Source of the DNA: an uncultured Pelagibacteraceae bacterium
GTDB lineage: Bacteria; Pseudomonadota; Alphaproteobacteria; Pelagibacterales; Pelagibacteraceae
Direction: 5' to 3'
DNA: 64,000 nucleotides
NCBI GenBank assembly: GCA_902631535.1
Contig: CACOYX010000001.1
Coordinates: 107,745-171,744 of the forward strand
Each line of letters opens with the position of its first letter. The first letter of the stretch is position 1. The notes below the pieces were generated by a model. It was not told the DNA's origin. It was given only the letters and a program-made list of their open reading frames with translations, and made no database searches. The position numbers and the translations under genes were made by a program. Shown here piece after piece: positions 1 to 9,189 of this stretch.

Positions 1-100
1 CATCGATCTTACCTTTTTTTTGAGTAAAAATATTAATGATATTAGCATTTTCTCTAAATTTTCTTTTAGATAATAAATAACATTCATCTTCCCAAATCAT
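1..100 (-). CDS. recO: DNA repair protein RecO, N-terminal fragment (cut by window edge)
   Basis: Reading leftward from an ATG at 98-100 gives an open frame to the edge (about 33 codons) beginning MIWEDECYLLSKRKF and continuing to an IFTQKKGKID stretch. This matches the RecO OB-fold start (W-x-D-E, then the T-x-x-x-G-K turn). RecO loads RecA with RecR in gap repair. The start overlaps the rnc stop as ATGA, so it is translationally coupled to rnc. In many proteobacteria era sits between rnc and recO; here it does not. The identification rests on the N-terminus only. Confidence 0.75.
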   Translation of the reverse strand, partial: MIWEDECYLLSKRKFRENANIINIFTQKKGKID

Positions 101-762
101 ATATTTAAAATCTTTAAAAGTTTAGCAGCAGCATTTTGCTGTGCGTTTTTTTTTGATGATCCAATACCAATAATTTTTTTTGAATTTGGGATTTGTACTT
201 CTGTTTTAAATAATGGTCTATGTTGAGGCCCAGTTTTTTTAAAAAAAACATATTTAGGAAGCTCTTTAAATTTTTTCAAACTAAACTCTTGAAGTTTGGT
301 CTTGGAATCTATCAAAGTGACAGTTGATTTTAATAAAAATTCTTCCCAAAAATTGAGAATAAATTTTTCAACAGACTTAAGACCACTATCTAGATATATT
401 GCTCCAACTATAGCTTCTAAACAATCACTGCTTATTTTATCAGCTGACCTTTCATGTTTTTTATGAGAAGAGCCTAATAAAATAAATTTTTTTAAATTTA
501 TTTTTTTTGCAACTAACAAGCATGTTTTTTTATTAACTAAATTAGCCAATTTTTTATCAATTATTCCCTCTTTTTCATTAGGGAATTTTTCTAAGAGTTT
601 TTCTGATATAATTAAACCTAACACTCTGTCTCCAAGGAACTCTAATTTTTCATTGTTAACATTATTATCAAAACTTTTATGAGTTAATGCTGTTTCTAAT
701 AAAGATGGTTTTTTAAAATTATATTTAATAATTTTTTCAATCTCTTTAATTTTTTTTTCCAT
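97..762 (-). CDS. rnc: Ribonuclease III
   Basis: Double-strand-specific endoribonuclease that processes rRNA precursors and structured mRNAs. The 221-residue length is normal. The RNase III signature NEKLEFLGDR lies at residues 37-46, with the expected acidic residues E38, E41 and D45, and the second pair D113 and E116 in DCLEAIVGA. A C-terminal double-stranded-RNA-binding domain begins near residue 152 (SKTKLQEF) and ends with the KKNAQQNAAAKLL helix. It starts one base inside the lepB stop (TAATG) and overlaps recO by four bases, within a lepB-rnc-recO run. Confidence 0.97.
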   Translation of the reverse strand: MEKKIKEIEKIIKYNFKKPSLLETALTHKSFDNNVNNEKLEFLGDRVLGLIISEKLLEKFPNEKEGIIDKKLANLVNKKTCLLVAKKINLKKFILLGSSHKKHERSADKISSDCLEAIVGAIYLDSGLKSVEKFILNFWEEFLLKSTVTLIDSKTKLQEFSLKKFKELPKYVFFKKTGPQHRPLFKTEVQIPNSKKIIGIGSSKKNAQQNAAAKLLKILNI

Positions 763-1502
763 TATAATCCTTTAAATAATCTTTCAATTCTAAAAGATTT
801 ACTTATATTCCAAATTTTTAGTAAACCACTTATGTTAGTATCATTAGAAAAAAATATTAATTCAGCTTTTCCTACTAAATTTAAGTTTTTTACATATCCA
901 ACACTGTCAAGATATCTGCTATCTTTTGAGCAATCTCTATTATCACCAAGTAAAAAATAATGATCTTTAGGAACTTGAAAAATTTGGGTGTTTTGTAATG
1001 AACCTTTTTTTTTATATACCACAGTATGTTCTACACCATTAGGTAAAGTTTCTATAAAAGTATTCGTCTCTAGTAAAAAATTTCCACATCTTATATTTTT
1101 TTTATCTTTAATTTTTTCGCGCAAAATTTTTTTATCATTTATTAGTATAGAACCATTAACAAATTGAATTTTGTCTCCAGGCATTCCAATAAGTCTTTTT
1201 ATATAATCTGTTCTATTATCTGCGGGTGTTTTAAAAACAACTAAATCTCCTCTTTTAGGTGATTTTGAAAAAAAACGTTTATTGGTAATATTGGGACTAA
1301 ATGGAAAAGAATGTTTACTATAACCATATATGTATTTTGAAACAAATATACGATCTCCAACTAATAATGTAGGTTCCATTGATGAGGAAGGTATATAAAA
1401 GGGTTGAAATAGAAGTGATCTGATTAAAATTGCTATTATTAACGCCCCTAGTAAGGTTTTAGCGTTATCATAAATTATGTAAAAAATTTTATTTTTTTTC
1501 AT
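762..1502 (-). CDS. lepB: Signal peptidase I
   Basis: Membrane-bound serine/lysine protease that removes signal peptides from Sec-exported proteins. A single N-terminal transmembrane segment spans about residues 14-32. It is followed by box B (PSSSMEPT, nucleophile Ser41), box D (YIKRLIGMPGD, general base Lys102) and box E (LGDNRDCSKDSR near residue 190). The length of 246 residues is usual for alphaproteobacteria. ATGA overlap with acpS upstream and a one-base overlap with rnc downstream suggest one polycistronic message. Confidence 0.96.
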   Translation of the reverse strand: MKKNKIFYIIYDNAKTLLGALIIAILIRSLLFQPFYIPSSSMEPTLLVGDRIFVSKYIYGYSKHSFPFSPNITNKRFFSKSPKRGDLVVFKTPADNRTDYIKRLIGMPGDKIQFVNGSILINDKKILREKIKDKKNIRCGNFLLETNTFIETLPNGVEHTVVYKKKGSLQNTQIFQVPKDHYFLLGDNRDCSKDSRYLDSVGYVKNLNLVGKAELIFFSNDTNISGLLKIWNISKSFRIERLFKGL

Positions 1503-1882
1503 AATGTTATTGTCACAAAAGCTACTGCATATTTTTTTTCGTCAGATAGAGACAATGAAATTTTGGATTTTCCTCTTTTAAATTTTTTATCAAGTTTTTT
1601 TTTAGTTTCACCAATAATTCTTACGTATGGTTTACCTGATCTTTTATTTAATATAACGATCTCATTAAAATTTATGCCATTAGAAATTCCCGTTCCAAGA
1701 GCTTTTGAAAATGCTTCTTTCGCTGCAAATCTTTTTGCATAACAGTTAACACTATTCTTAGTTTTTTTACATTTCAAAATTTCTTTTTCATTAAAGATAC
1801 GATTAATAAAATTTCTATTTTTTAGAGAATTCTTAATTCTATCAACGCTTACTATATCGGTGCCAATTCCAAAAATACTCAT
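1499..1882 (-). CDS. acpS: Holo-[acyl-carrier-protein] synthase
   Basis: Transfers 4'-phosphopantetheine from CoA to apo-ACP, activating fatty-acid synthesis. The AcpS signatures are clear: GIGTDIVSVDRI with metal ligand Asp9, and RFAAKEAFSKALGTG with Glu56. The length of 127 residues is typical. It sits between pdxJ and lepB, overlapping both by four bases, the standard alphaproteobacterial pdxJ-acpS-lepB-rnc order. Confidence 0.96.
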   Translation of the reverse strand: MSIFGIGTDIVSVDRIKNSLKNRNFINRIFNEKEILKCKKTKNSVNCYAKRFAAKEAFSKALGTGISNGINFNEIVILNKRSGKPYVRIIGETKKKLDKKFKRGKSKISLSLSDEKKYAVAFVTITL

Positions 1883-2604
1883 AATTTTAAAATTTTCTTA
1901 AATTTTTTTATTGTTAAGGGTAGTCCTTCAAATATTGATTCACCGACAAGAAAATGGCCAATATTAAATTCTTGAATTCCTCTAATTTTAGATAGTATTT
2001 TAGCTGAAATAAATGTTAAGCCATGTCCCGCATGAACCTCTAAACCTAATTCATTGCCTTTTTGAACTACTTTCTGAATTCTTTTAAGTTCTTTTTTATA
2101 TTTTTTTTTTTTATTTATGAGATTGCAAAGTTTACCTGTATGAATCTCAACACAATCGACATCTAATTTTTTTGCTTTTTCTATATCTTTTAAACTTGGT
2201 TCTATGAAAAGACTAATACGAGAATTTTTTTTCTTTAATTTTTTAATTAATACTCTTAAGAAATCTTTATTATGATCTAAATTAAGACCTCCTTCTGTAG
2301 TGATTTCTTCTCTTTTTTCTGGGACTACACATATGAAAGGTGGTTTGCTTCTAGAAGCAATTTTTAACATCTCCTTAGTAGCTGCTATTTCAAGATTAAG
2401 CGGTATCTTTAATTTTGTTTTAATTTCTTTTAAATCTAATTCATTTATATGTCTTCTATCTTCTCTTAGGTGAATAGTAACAGAGTCTGCTCCATTTTTT
2501 TCAGCTAATAATGCTGCTCTTAAAGGACTAGGGTAAGTTTCCCCTCTTGCATTTCTAACTGTTGCAACGTGATCTATATTTACACCCAACCTAATTCTTC
2601 TCAT
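1879..2604 (-). CDS. pdxJ: Pyridoxine 5'-phosphate synthase
   Basis: Condenses 1-deoxy-D-xylulose 5-phosphate with 3-amino-2-oxopropyl phosphate in DXP-dependent vitamin B6 synthesis. The protein opens with RLGVNIDHVATVRNARG, the PdxJ active-site start of the TIM barrel. It also carries HLREDRRHI, and HAGHGLTF near residue 190. It is 241 residues, full length. It overlaps pyrE upstream and acpS downstream by four bases each. Confidence 0.97.
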   Translation of the reverse strand: MRRIRLGVNIDHVATVRNARGETYPSPLRAALLAEKNGADSVTIHLREDRRHINELDLKEIKTKLKIPLNLEIAATKEMLKIASRSKPPFICVVPEKREEITTEGGLNLDHNKDFLRVLIKKLKKKNSRISLFIEPSLKDIEKAKKLDVDCVEIHTGKLCNLINKKKKYKKELKRIQKVVQKGNELGLEVHAGHGLTFISAKILSKIRGIQEFNIGHFLVGESIFEGLPLTIKKFKKILKL

Positions 2605-3185
2605 TCAAGATTTCTACTTCCAGGTTTGACTGCCTCTATAGATAATAATTCTTTTGGTAAATCTTCCTTTTTATAAGTTGGTATATTGAGTTCAACTTGA
2701 GAAATAATTTTATCTTTAATCCCTGATTTACCATTTGATCTATCAATTATGCATGCGTAGCCTACTATGTCCGCATTATTTTCTCTTACTAATTGTGAAC
2801 ATTCTAAACTTGATTTACCAGTTGTTATCACATCTTCAACTATTAAAACCTTATTACCTTTTTTAATTTGAAAATCTCTCCTTAATTTAAATTCACCATT
2901 TACTCTTTCTGAGAAGATTGTTTGTTTATTTAAGATTCTTCCTAACTCGTAACCCACAATTATCCCTCCCATTGCAGGCGACAAGATTAAATCAAAATTT
3001 TTAAATTCTATTTGTAATTTAATGGCAAGAGACTTACAAATTTTTTGGGCTTGATTTGGTTTACTCATTAGCTGAGCGCATTGAACATATTTTGAACTGT
3101 GTAAACCTGAAGAAAGTATAAAATGACCTTCAATTAGAGCGTTAGTTTCTTTTAAAATTTTCAAAGATTCTTTTAATGAAAGCAT
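2601..3185 (-). CDS. pyrE: Orotate phosphoribosyltransferase
   Basis: Makes orotidine 5'-phosphate from orotate and PRPP in pyrimidine synthesis. The PRPP-binding loop VLIVEDVITTGKSS lies near residues 113-126, and EGHFILSSGLHS near residues 19-30 is the usual PyrE start region. The 194 residues are a normal alphaproteobacterial length. The start lies 44 bases inside the 3' end of the upstream RelA/SpoT gene. This start is kept because it yields the conserved N-terminal helix and the EGHF region. Confidence 0.95.
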   Translation of the reverse strand: MLSLKESLKILKETNALIEGHFILSSGLHSSKYVQCAQLMSKPNQAQKICKSLAIKLQIEFKNFDLILSPAMGGIIVGYELGRILNKQTIFSERVNGEFKLRRDFQIKKGNKVLIVEDVITTGKSSLECSQLVRENNADIVGYACIIDRSNGKSGIKDKIISQVELNIPTYKKEDLPKELLSIEAVKPGSRNLE

Positions 3186-4890
3186 TTTTTTTCTGTTTGT
3201 GCCGAATTATTTTAAATCTTAAATTACTTTGCTTTATTTGACTTATCAAGTTTGTAAAATTTTTCAAATCTTTAATTTGTAGATCAAATAAGAAAGTAAA
3301 ATGTTCTTTTTTCCTTTTAATAATTTCTAAATTTACAATATTCCCTTTATTAAGGCCTATAAGCGAGGTGATATGCCCTAAAACACCTGGCTTATGAGGT
3401 AGATCAACTTCTATAGTGCTTGAGTAGTTTTTTTCTTTAATTTTCGAATTCTCTGTTGATTTATCTTGCCAATACCTACGTATAGCTGAGCGAGCCTTTC
3501 CTGTGGCAGACGATGAAAGCCAATGTAAAGAGGGAGATGCATTCTTAGATGTTTCGATATTAACTAGATCTCCATTTTTTAAAATTGTTTGAAGTGTAGC
3601 AGGACTTCCATTAACTGTACAACCTATTGCACTATTCCCTATTTTTGTGTGCACAGCAAAAGCAAAATCAATTGGTGTTGCTTTCTTTGGTAGTTTTATA
3701 ACTGCGCCTTTAGGTGTAAAACAAAAAACATTTTCTTGGAACATTTGTAATTTAGTAAATTCATAATAATGCTCCGGACTAGTACCGGCCTCAATTATTT
3801 CAACTAGATCTCTCAACCAATCATACTCTTTCCATGATAATTCTGAAAATTTTTCTGAGGATTTATATTTCCAGTGAGATGCTATTCCTCTTTGAGCAAA
3901 TTCATGCATTTCATGAGTTCTTATTTGTATTTCAATTCTATTTTTTTTTGGACCGATTACTGCTGTGTGTATTGATTTATAATTATTAATTTTTGGAGTT
4001 GAGATGTAATCTTTAAATTTTCCAGGTATAGTTGGAAACTTGCTGTGAAAAATTCCTAAAGTTTTATAGCAATCCTCGATATTGCTAACAATTACCCTAA
4101 ATCCAATTATATCTGTAAGTTGTTCAAGAGAGATTTTTTTATTTTGAATTTTACGCCAAATTGAAAACGGAGTTTTTTCTCTTCCTGTGATGGTGGCTAT
4201 AATACCATTTTTTTTTAGTAACTCGATTAACTCATGAGATATAGCTTTAAAAGTATCATCAGCATTACTTTTAATAAAATTTAATCTTTCCAAAATTAAA
4301 TCTCTAGCAGGTTTATTTAAGACAGAAAAAGATAAGTCTTCTAGTTCATCTCTTATTCGATTCATTCCCATTCTATCAGCTAAAGGTGCATATATTTCCA
4401 TTGTCTCTTTAGCTTTCCTAATGATCTTATCTTTATCCTTCATAAACTGAATGGTACGCATGTTATGCAATCTATCGGCTAATTTAACTAATAAGACCCG
4501 AATATCTTTAGATGTAGCTAGAATTAGTTTTCTGAAATTTTCAGCTTTTGAGTCACTTGAAGCTTTATCTTCTAAGGCTGATATTTTAGTCACGCCCTCA
4601 ACTAAATTTGCTACTTCCTCTCCGAACTCTTTTTTTACATTTTCGTAAGTAACTTTTGTATCTTCTATTGTGTCATGTAATAAACCTGTAGTTATAGTAG
4701 CGCTATCTAATTTTAGTTCTGTTAAAATTTTTGCAACAGCTACTGGATGAATTATATATGGAACACCTTCATCTCTTTTTTGATTCTGATGAGCTTCGAG
4801 AGCAAAATTGTAAGCCTTATTTAAGGACTCAGAATTTAAAAACCTGTTATATGATTTTATTTGATCAATTAATTCATTATTGTTAATCAT
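3142..4890 (-). CDS. Bifunctional (p)ppGpp synthetase/hydrolase (Rel/SpoT), compact form
   Basis: Makes and degrades the alarmone (p)ppGpp. An HD hydrolase domain occupies about residues 25-170 with HDTIEDT and RLHNMRT intact. A synthetase domain at about 230-350 has GREKTPFSIWRK, KFKDYIS (the basic-type motif found in bifunctional enzymes) and EIQIRT. A TGS domain runs about 390-450 and an ACT domain about 505-575. Only a short linker joins TGS to ACT. The helical and conserved-cysteine (zinc-finger) segment of full-length RelA/SpoT is missing, which explains 582 residues instead of roughly 700-740. ATGA overlap with folK upstream; long overlap with pyrE. Confidence 0.93.
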   Translation of the reverse strand: MINNNELIDQIKSYNRFLNSESLNKAYNFALEAHQNQKRDEGVPYIIHPVAVAKILTELKLDSATITTGLLHDTIEDTKVTYENVKKEFGEEVANLVEGVTKISALEDKASSDSKAENFRKLILATSKDIRVLLVKLADRLHNMRTIQFMKDKDKIIRKAKETMEIYAPLADRMGMNRIRDELEDLSFSVLNKPARDLILERLNFIKSNADDTFKAISHELIELLKKNGIIATITGREKTPFSIWRKIQNKKISLEQLTDIIGFRVIVSNIEDCYKTLGIFHSKFPTIPGKFKDYISTPKINNYKSIHTAVIGPKKNRIEIQIRTHEMHEFAQRGIASHWKYKSSEKFSELSWKEYDWLRDLVEIIEAGTSPEHYYEFTKLQMFQENVFCFTPKGAVIKLPKKATPIDFAFAVHTKIGNSAIGCTVNGSPATLQTILKNGDLVNIETSKNASPSLHWLSSSATGKARSAIRRYWQDKSTENSKIKEKNYSSTIEVDLPHKPGVLGHITSLIGLNKGNIVNLEIIKRKKEHFTFLFDLQIKDLKNFTNLISQIKQSNLRFKIIRHKQKKNAFIKRIFENFKRN

Positions 4891-5402
4891 ATTTTGATAT
4901 TAACATTTTTCTTTATTCTTGTAATCTCTATCCTAGATTTTTGGCTTAGATTATTTATCAAATATTGCACATTTTTCTTTAAAATAGGATGTATCCAGTT
5001 AGGATCTATTTGTAAAATTGGGAATAAAACAAAGTTTCTTAAATGACATTTTGGATGGGGCAAAATCAATTCTCCTGTCTTTTTTATATCACTATTAAAA
5101 TCAATTATGTCTATATCGATTACTCTAGGATCATTTTTTTTTGTATGAATTCTACCTAATTTTTTTTCAATAAATTTTATTATTTTAAATAGATTTAAAC
5201 AATCAGCTTTGTAATTAACTACTAATCCAACATTTAAAAATTTTGGAAAAAATTCATTTGGATATGAAGGTGTTTCATAAAAATTAGAAATTTTTTTAAC
5301 CTTAATTTTTGACTCTATTAAAAGGTTTATAGCTATAGCTATATTTTCAAATCTTGACCCATATTTTGAGTTTAAATTTGATCCGATGTTTAAATGTATC
5401 AT
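4887..5402 (-). CDS. folK: 2-amino-4-hydroxy-6-hydroxymethyldihydropteridine pyrophosphokinase
   Basis: HPPK pyrophosphorylates the pterin precursor of folate using ATP. Recognised by the N-terminal HLNIGSNL motif, FYETPSYP with FLNVGLVV, and [13 protein letters not shown] followed by [13 protein letters not shown]. The 171 residues are a single-domain HPPK without a fused dihydropteroate synthase. It sits between smpB and the RelA/SpoT gene with four-base overlaps, so folate and alarmone genes share a message here. Confidence 0.94.
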   Translation of the reverse strand: MIHLNIGSNLNSKYGSRFENIAIAINLLIESKIKVKKISNFYETPSYPNEFFPKFLNVGLVVNYKADCLNLFKIIKFIEKKLGRIHTKKNDPRVIDIDIIDFNSDIKKTGELILPHPKCHLRNFVLFPILQIDPNWIHPILKKNVQYLINNLSQKSRIEITRIKKNVNIKI

Positions 5403-5872
5403 TTATTATTTTTGCTTAGTAACCTTGCTTTTTCTCTATTCCAATCTTTAGTTTTTTTTACTTGTCTTTTGTCATATAATTTTTTTCCTTTAGCTACAGC
5501 AATTTCAACTTTGACTTTACCTTTTAAAAAATATAACTTTGTAGGTATTAAGGTTAATCCATCTTGATTAATTCTTCCTATAAGTTTGTTTATTTCTTTT
5601 CTATTAAATAATAACTTTCTGTCTCCTTTTGGATCGTGGTTATTGTATGAAGATTGTCGATACAGAGGAATGTGTGAATTGATCAAATATAATTCACCAT
5701 TGTTATCTACAGCATATGAGTCAGCTATGCTTCCTTTTCCATCTCTTAAAGATTTGACTTCTGAACCTTTTAAAACTATTCCAGCTTCTAACAACTCTAA
5801 AAAAAAATAGTTAAATCTGGCCTTGCGATTTAAACAAATAATTTTTTGACCAGGAACTATTTTTTGTTTCAT
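5399..5872 (-). CDS. smpB: SsrA-binding protein SmpB
   Basis: Binds tmRNA and positions it in stalled ribosomes for trans-translation. Typical features are the [29 protein letters not shown] core, the [11 protein letters not shown] strand, and the basic tail [22 protein letters not shown] that inserts in the decoding centre. The 157 residues are full length. It is linked to dapA by a one-base overlap, a common alphaproteobacterial pairing. The tmRNA gene itself is not visible in this window. Confidence 0.97.
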   Translation of the reverse strand: MKQKIVPGQKIICLNRKARFNYFFLELLEAGIVLKGSEVKSLRDGKGSIADSYAVDNNGELYLINSHIPLYRQSSYNNHDPKGDRKLLFNRKEINKLIGRINQDGLTLIPTKLYFLKGKVKVEIAVAKGKKLYDKRQVKKTKDWNREKARLLSKNNK

Positions 5873-6741
5873 TAAAGTAACTTAGCTTCAATAAGAGCAT
5901 CTGATACTTTTTTTTTTGTTTCTTCTCGCACTTCAACTAAAGGTAATCTTACTGTTGGGTTACACATTCCTAAAAGTGATGCAGCATATTTTACTGGTGA
6001 TGGATTACTTTCAATGAATAGACTTGTGTGCAGAGGTTGTAGCAATTTGTCTAATTTAGATGCTTTATTTATATCATCTTGGCATGCTTTTTGAAAATCG
6101 GCAGAAAGTTTTGCGGCTACGTTTGCTGTAACTCCAATAGCTCCTACTCCTCCGCGTTTATTAAACTCTAAAGCATTATCATCATTTCCTGTAAGCTGTA
6201 TAAATTCTTTTCCCATTGATTTTAATTGTTGATCAACTCTATTTAAATCACCTGTTGCATCCTTTACGCCTTTAATATTTTCTAATTCATAAAGTTTAGT
6301 CATAGTATCCACACTCATATCAATGACTGATCTTGAAGGAATGTTGTAAATAATAATTGGTATTCCCACATTATCATTTATTTTTTTATAGTGCTGATAA
6401 AGTCCTTCCTGTGTTGGTTTGTTATAATATGGTGTTACTACAAGCAAAGCATCAGATCCTGCTTTTTCTGCAAACTTTGATAGCTCGATAGCTTCATCTG
6501 TGGAGTTAGATCCAGTTCCAGCTATAACTGGAATTTTTCCTTTACATTCCTTTACTGCTATTTCGATTATTTTTTTGTGTTCATTATGAGATAGTGTTGG
6601 AGACTCACCAGTGGTTCCCCCTGGTACTACTCCATTTGTACCGTTTACCAAATGATAATTGATCAATTTTATATAAGTATCTTCACTGAGGTTCTCACCT
6701 TCAAATGGGGTAATTAAAGCTACAATTGATCCTTTAAGCAT
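5872..6741 (-). CDS. dapA: 4-hydroxy-tetrahydrodipicolinate synthase
   Basis: Condenses pyruvate with aspartate semialdehyde in the lysine/meso-diaminopimelate pathway. The Schiff-base lysine is Lys160 in GVKDATGD, the catalytic tyrosine Tyr132 in IIYNIPSR, and the substrate loop GGTTGE lies at residues 41-46. The 289 residues are the normal length. It is the first gene of the leftward housekeeping run. Only 31 bases separate it from the divergent lytic transglycosylase gene, so both promoters are packed there or overlap coding sequence. Confidence 0.97.
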   Translation of the reverse strand: MLKGSIVALITPFEGENLSEDTYIKLINYHLVNGTNGVVPGGTTGESPTLSHNEHKKIIEIAVKECKGKIPVIAGTGSNSTDEAIELSKFAEKAGSDALLVVTPYYNKPTQEGLYQHYKKINDNVGIPIIIYNIPSRSVIDMSVDTMTKLYELENIKGVKDATGDLNRVDQQLKSMGKEFIQLTGNDDNALEFNKRGGVGAIGVTANVAAKLSADFQKACQDDINKASKLDKLLQPLHTSLFIESNPSPVKYAASLLGMCNPTVRLPLVEVREETKKKVSDALIEAKLL

Positions 6742-6772
6742 AAAACAAAATAAGATAAATAAGTCTTAACTT

Positions 6773-9019
6773 ATGACCAATAAATTAATTAGTCTAGTAA
6801 TAATAACATTTATTTTATCAATTGGTCATTGTTATTCAGACGAGCAATTCTTGTTTCCAAAAGAAAAGCCTTCAATATTTAAAAAAATTAACAAGGATCC
6901 AAGTAAAAGCTTTTCAAGTAACTTACCTCAAAAAAAACCTTTAATTGGTCAAAATGCAGATCAAAAAAAGGAAGTTAGCAATAAAAAGGAAGGAGCAGTT
7001 AAACAAAAAAAAGAAGTTAAAAAAGTTGAAGTAACCACTAAAAAAACAGCTTTTATATTTCCACAAAAAAAACCATCGATTTATAAATCAAAAACCGATA
7101 CAGCTAAAAAATCATCGATTTTAAATCAAAAAGATTTCGATAGAGCAAAGGAAGCTATTCAATTTATTAAAGATAAAAAGTGGAATAGTGCTTTAAAAAG
7201 TTCTGCCAAAGTTAAAGATAGAGAATTTAGAAATCTAGTTACTTGGATGTATCTTAAAACAACTAGGAATGGTGCTTCATTTGCTGAATACAAAAAATTT
7301 ATAGAACAGAATGAAGACTATCCAAGAATTAACAGGATAAGATATTTAGCTGAAGAAAAAATTTATTTACGAAACAACTCACCAACTTCTGTGATTAATT
7401 GGTTTGAAAAATATCCTCCTCTTGGTGGATTAGGAAAAATAAAGTTAGCTGAAGCTTATCTTGAGCAAGGTAAAACTGAAAAAGTAAAAGAACTAATAAA
7501 AGATGGTTGGGTTACTGCAACTATAAGGAAAAACGATTTAGGTTATTACAGGGCTAAGTTTAAAAAATTTATTGATTCTGATGACCATATTAAAAGGGCT
7601 GATTATTTAGCTTGGGAAAGAAAATATTGGGATCTTAAGCGAATGCTAAAATATTTACCTAAAGATCAAAGAGCTCTTTATAACGCAAGGCAAATACTAA
7701 TGAGTAATTCCTACGGTGTTGATAATGCTATATCGAAAGTTCCACAATACCTTAAGGAGGATCCTGGATTAGAATTTGACAGACTTAGATGGAGAAATCG
7801 AAGAGGAAGATTGGACGGTTCGTTAGAAATTTTATATCGGAACTCATTAAAGACAGAAAGTCAAATGGTACGTCCTGATAAATGGTGGGACCAAAGAGAA
7901 AGTGTTGTTAGAAGCTTAATCTACAAAAAAAGATACAAAACTGCTTATAAAATTTCTAGTGAACACGCATTATCAGCTGGCCCTTCCTTTGCGGAAGCAG
8001 AGTGGTTGTCTGGATGGATAGCGTTAACTTTTTTAAATTCTCCTGAGTATGCAATAAATCATTTTCAAAATTTTTATAATAACGTTGGTTATCCTATTAG
8101 TTTGGCAAGAGGTGCTTATTGGTTAGGATCATCATATGAATTACTGAACGAAAAAGAATTATCAAATAAATTTTTCTCTGAAGCAGCTAAATTTCCAATG
8201 ACATATTACGGTCAACTTGCATTTAATAAAATTAATCCAGGTGGAAATTTTGAACTTAACGACCAGAGTTATTTTGATAAAGAATATGAGAAAGAATTTA
8301 AAAAAAATAAATTAATTAGACATTTAATTTTATTAAAAGAGCTTAATGCTACTCAATTAGGGAAAGATATTTTTAAACATTTAGCGGATTTAGATATAGA
8401 AAAAGGTAGCGAAGTTTTGGCTGCAGATTTAGCCACAAATTTAGAAAGATACGATTTTGCTATACAAATTTCAAAGAAGGCATCTTATGAAAAAAGATTT
8501 TATAATAAATATAACTATCCAATTATTGCAACACCAAAAGAAATTAATAATAAAATTATGCCTAAGTCAGAAGTTATTCTTGCTATCATAAGACAAGAAA
8601 GTGAATTTGATAAAAGCGCTAATAGCTGGGCTGGAGCTAGAGGAATGATGCAGCTTATGAAATATACTGCTAAGATTGTAGCTAAACAGGCAAAGCTTCC
8701 TTATAGCATTAGTGGTTTAACAAGAGATCCTGAATATAACATTAAATTAGGTTCTTATTATTTTAATTCATTGATTGAAGATTATAATGGAGTTTATCCT
8801 TTCGCTATAGCTGCGTATAACGCTGGACCCAATCGTGTTAAGACTTGGAGAAGAGTTAATGGAGATCCGTCTAAAGGACAATTATCATATATAAATTGGA
8901 TCGAACAAATTAGATTTGAGGAGACCAGGAATTACGTTCAAAGAGTTTTAGAAAATATAAATGTTTACAAGTATATTTTAAGTAAAGAACCAGTAAAAAT
9001 AGATAGTTATTTTAATTAA
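6773..9019 (+). CDS. slt: Soluble lytic murein transglycosylase (Slt family)
   Basis: Periplasmic enzyme that cleaves peptidoglycan, forming 1,6-anhydromuramic ends. Residues 1-22 form a signal peptide ending around GHCYSDE. Residues 25-110 are a low-complexity Lys-rich linker in which FPKEKPSIFK, LPQKKPLIG and FPQKKPSIYK repeat one theme. A long helical superhelix follows, then the SLT catalytic domain from about residue 590: AIIRQESEFD with catalytic Glu609, GARGMMQLM, and AIAAYNAGPNRV. At 748 residues it is somewhat longer than E. coli Slt because of the linker. Confidence 0.93.
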   Translation: MTNKLISLVIITFILSIGHCYSDEQFLFPKEKPSIFKKINKDPSKSFSSNLPQKKPLIGQNADQKKEVSNKKEGAVKQKKEVKKVEVTTKKTAFIFPQKKPSIYKSKTDTAKKSSILNQKDFDRAKEAIQFIKDKKWNSALKSSAKVKDREFRNLVTWMYLKTTRNGASFAEYKKFIEQNEDYPRINRIRYLAEEKIYLRNNSPTSVINWFEKYPPLGGLGKIKLAEAYLEQGKTEKVKELIKDGWVTATIRKNDLGYYRAKFKKFIDSDDHIKRADYLAWERKYWDLKRMLKYLPKDQRALYNARQILMSNSYGVDNAISKVPQYLKEDPGLEFDRLRWRNRRGRLDGSLEILYRNSLKTESQMVRPDKWWDQRESVVRSLIYKKRYKTAYKISSEHALSAGPSFAEAEWLSGWIALTFLNSPEYAINHFQNFYNNVGYPISLARGAYWLGSSYELLNEKELSNKFFSEAAKFPMTYYGQLAFNKINPGGNFELNDQSYFDKEYEKEFKKNKLIRHLILLKELNATQLGKDIFKHLADLDIEKGSEVLAADLATNLERYDFAIQISKKASYEKRFYNKYNYPIIATPKEINNKIMPKSEVILAIIRQESEFDKSANSWAGARGMMQLMKYTAKIVAKQAKLPYSISGLTRDPEYNIKLGSYYFNSLIEDYNGVYPFAIAAYNAGPNRVKTWRRVNGDPSKGQLSYINWIEQIRFEETRNYVQRVLENINVYKYILSKEPVKIDSYFN

Positions 9020-9028
9020 ATTGTTTTT

Positions 9029-9120
9029 TGGCGGAAGAGGAGAGATTCGAACTCTCGGTACGATGTTACTCGTACGGTTAGTTAGCAACCAACTGGTTTA
9101 AACCGCTCACCCACTCTTCC
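9029..9120 (-). tRNA. tRNA-Ser(GCU)
   Basis: A 92-base class II tRNA on the minus strand. The acceptor stem GGAAGAG pairs with CTCTTCC. The anticodon loop is CTGCT-type within GGTTGCTAACTAACC, giving anticodon GCU (serine AGC/AGU). The long variable arm CGTACGAGTAACATCGTAC is serine-like, the T arm contains GTTCGAATC, and discriminator G is followed by an encoded CCA. It lies in the spacer between slt and rarD, opposite to both genes. Confidence 0.96.
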
Positions 9121-9189
9121 TTTTCGTCAAGCAAATTTAGTACTATTTATTAATTAATTACCTTATAAATCAATCAAAAAAATGGTCAA

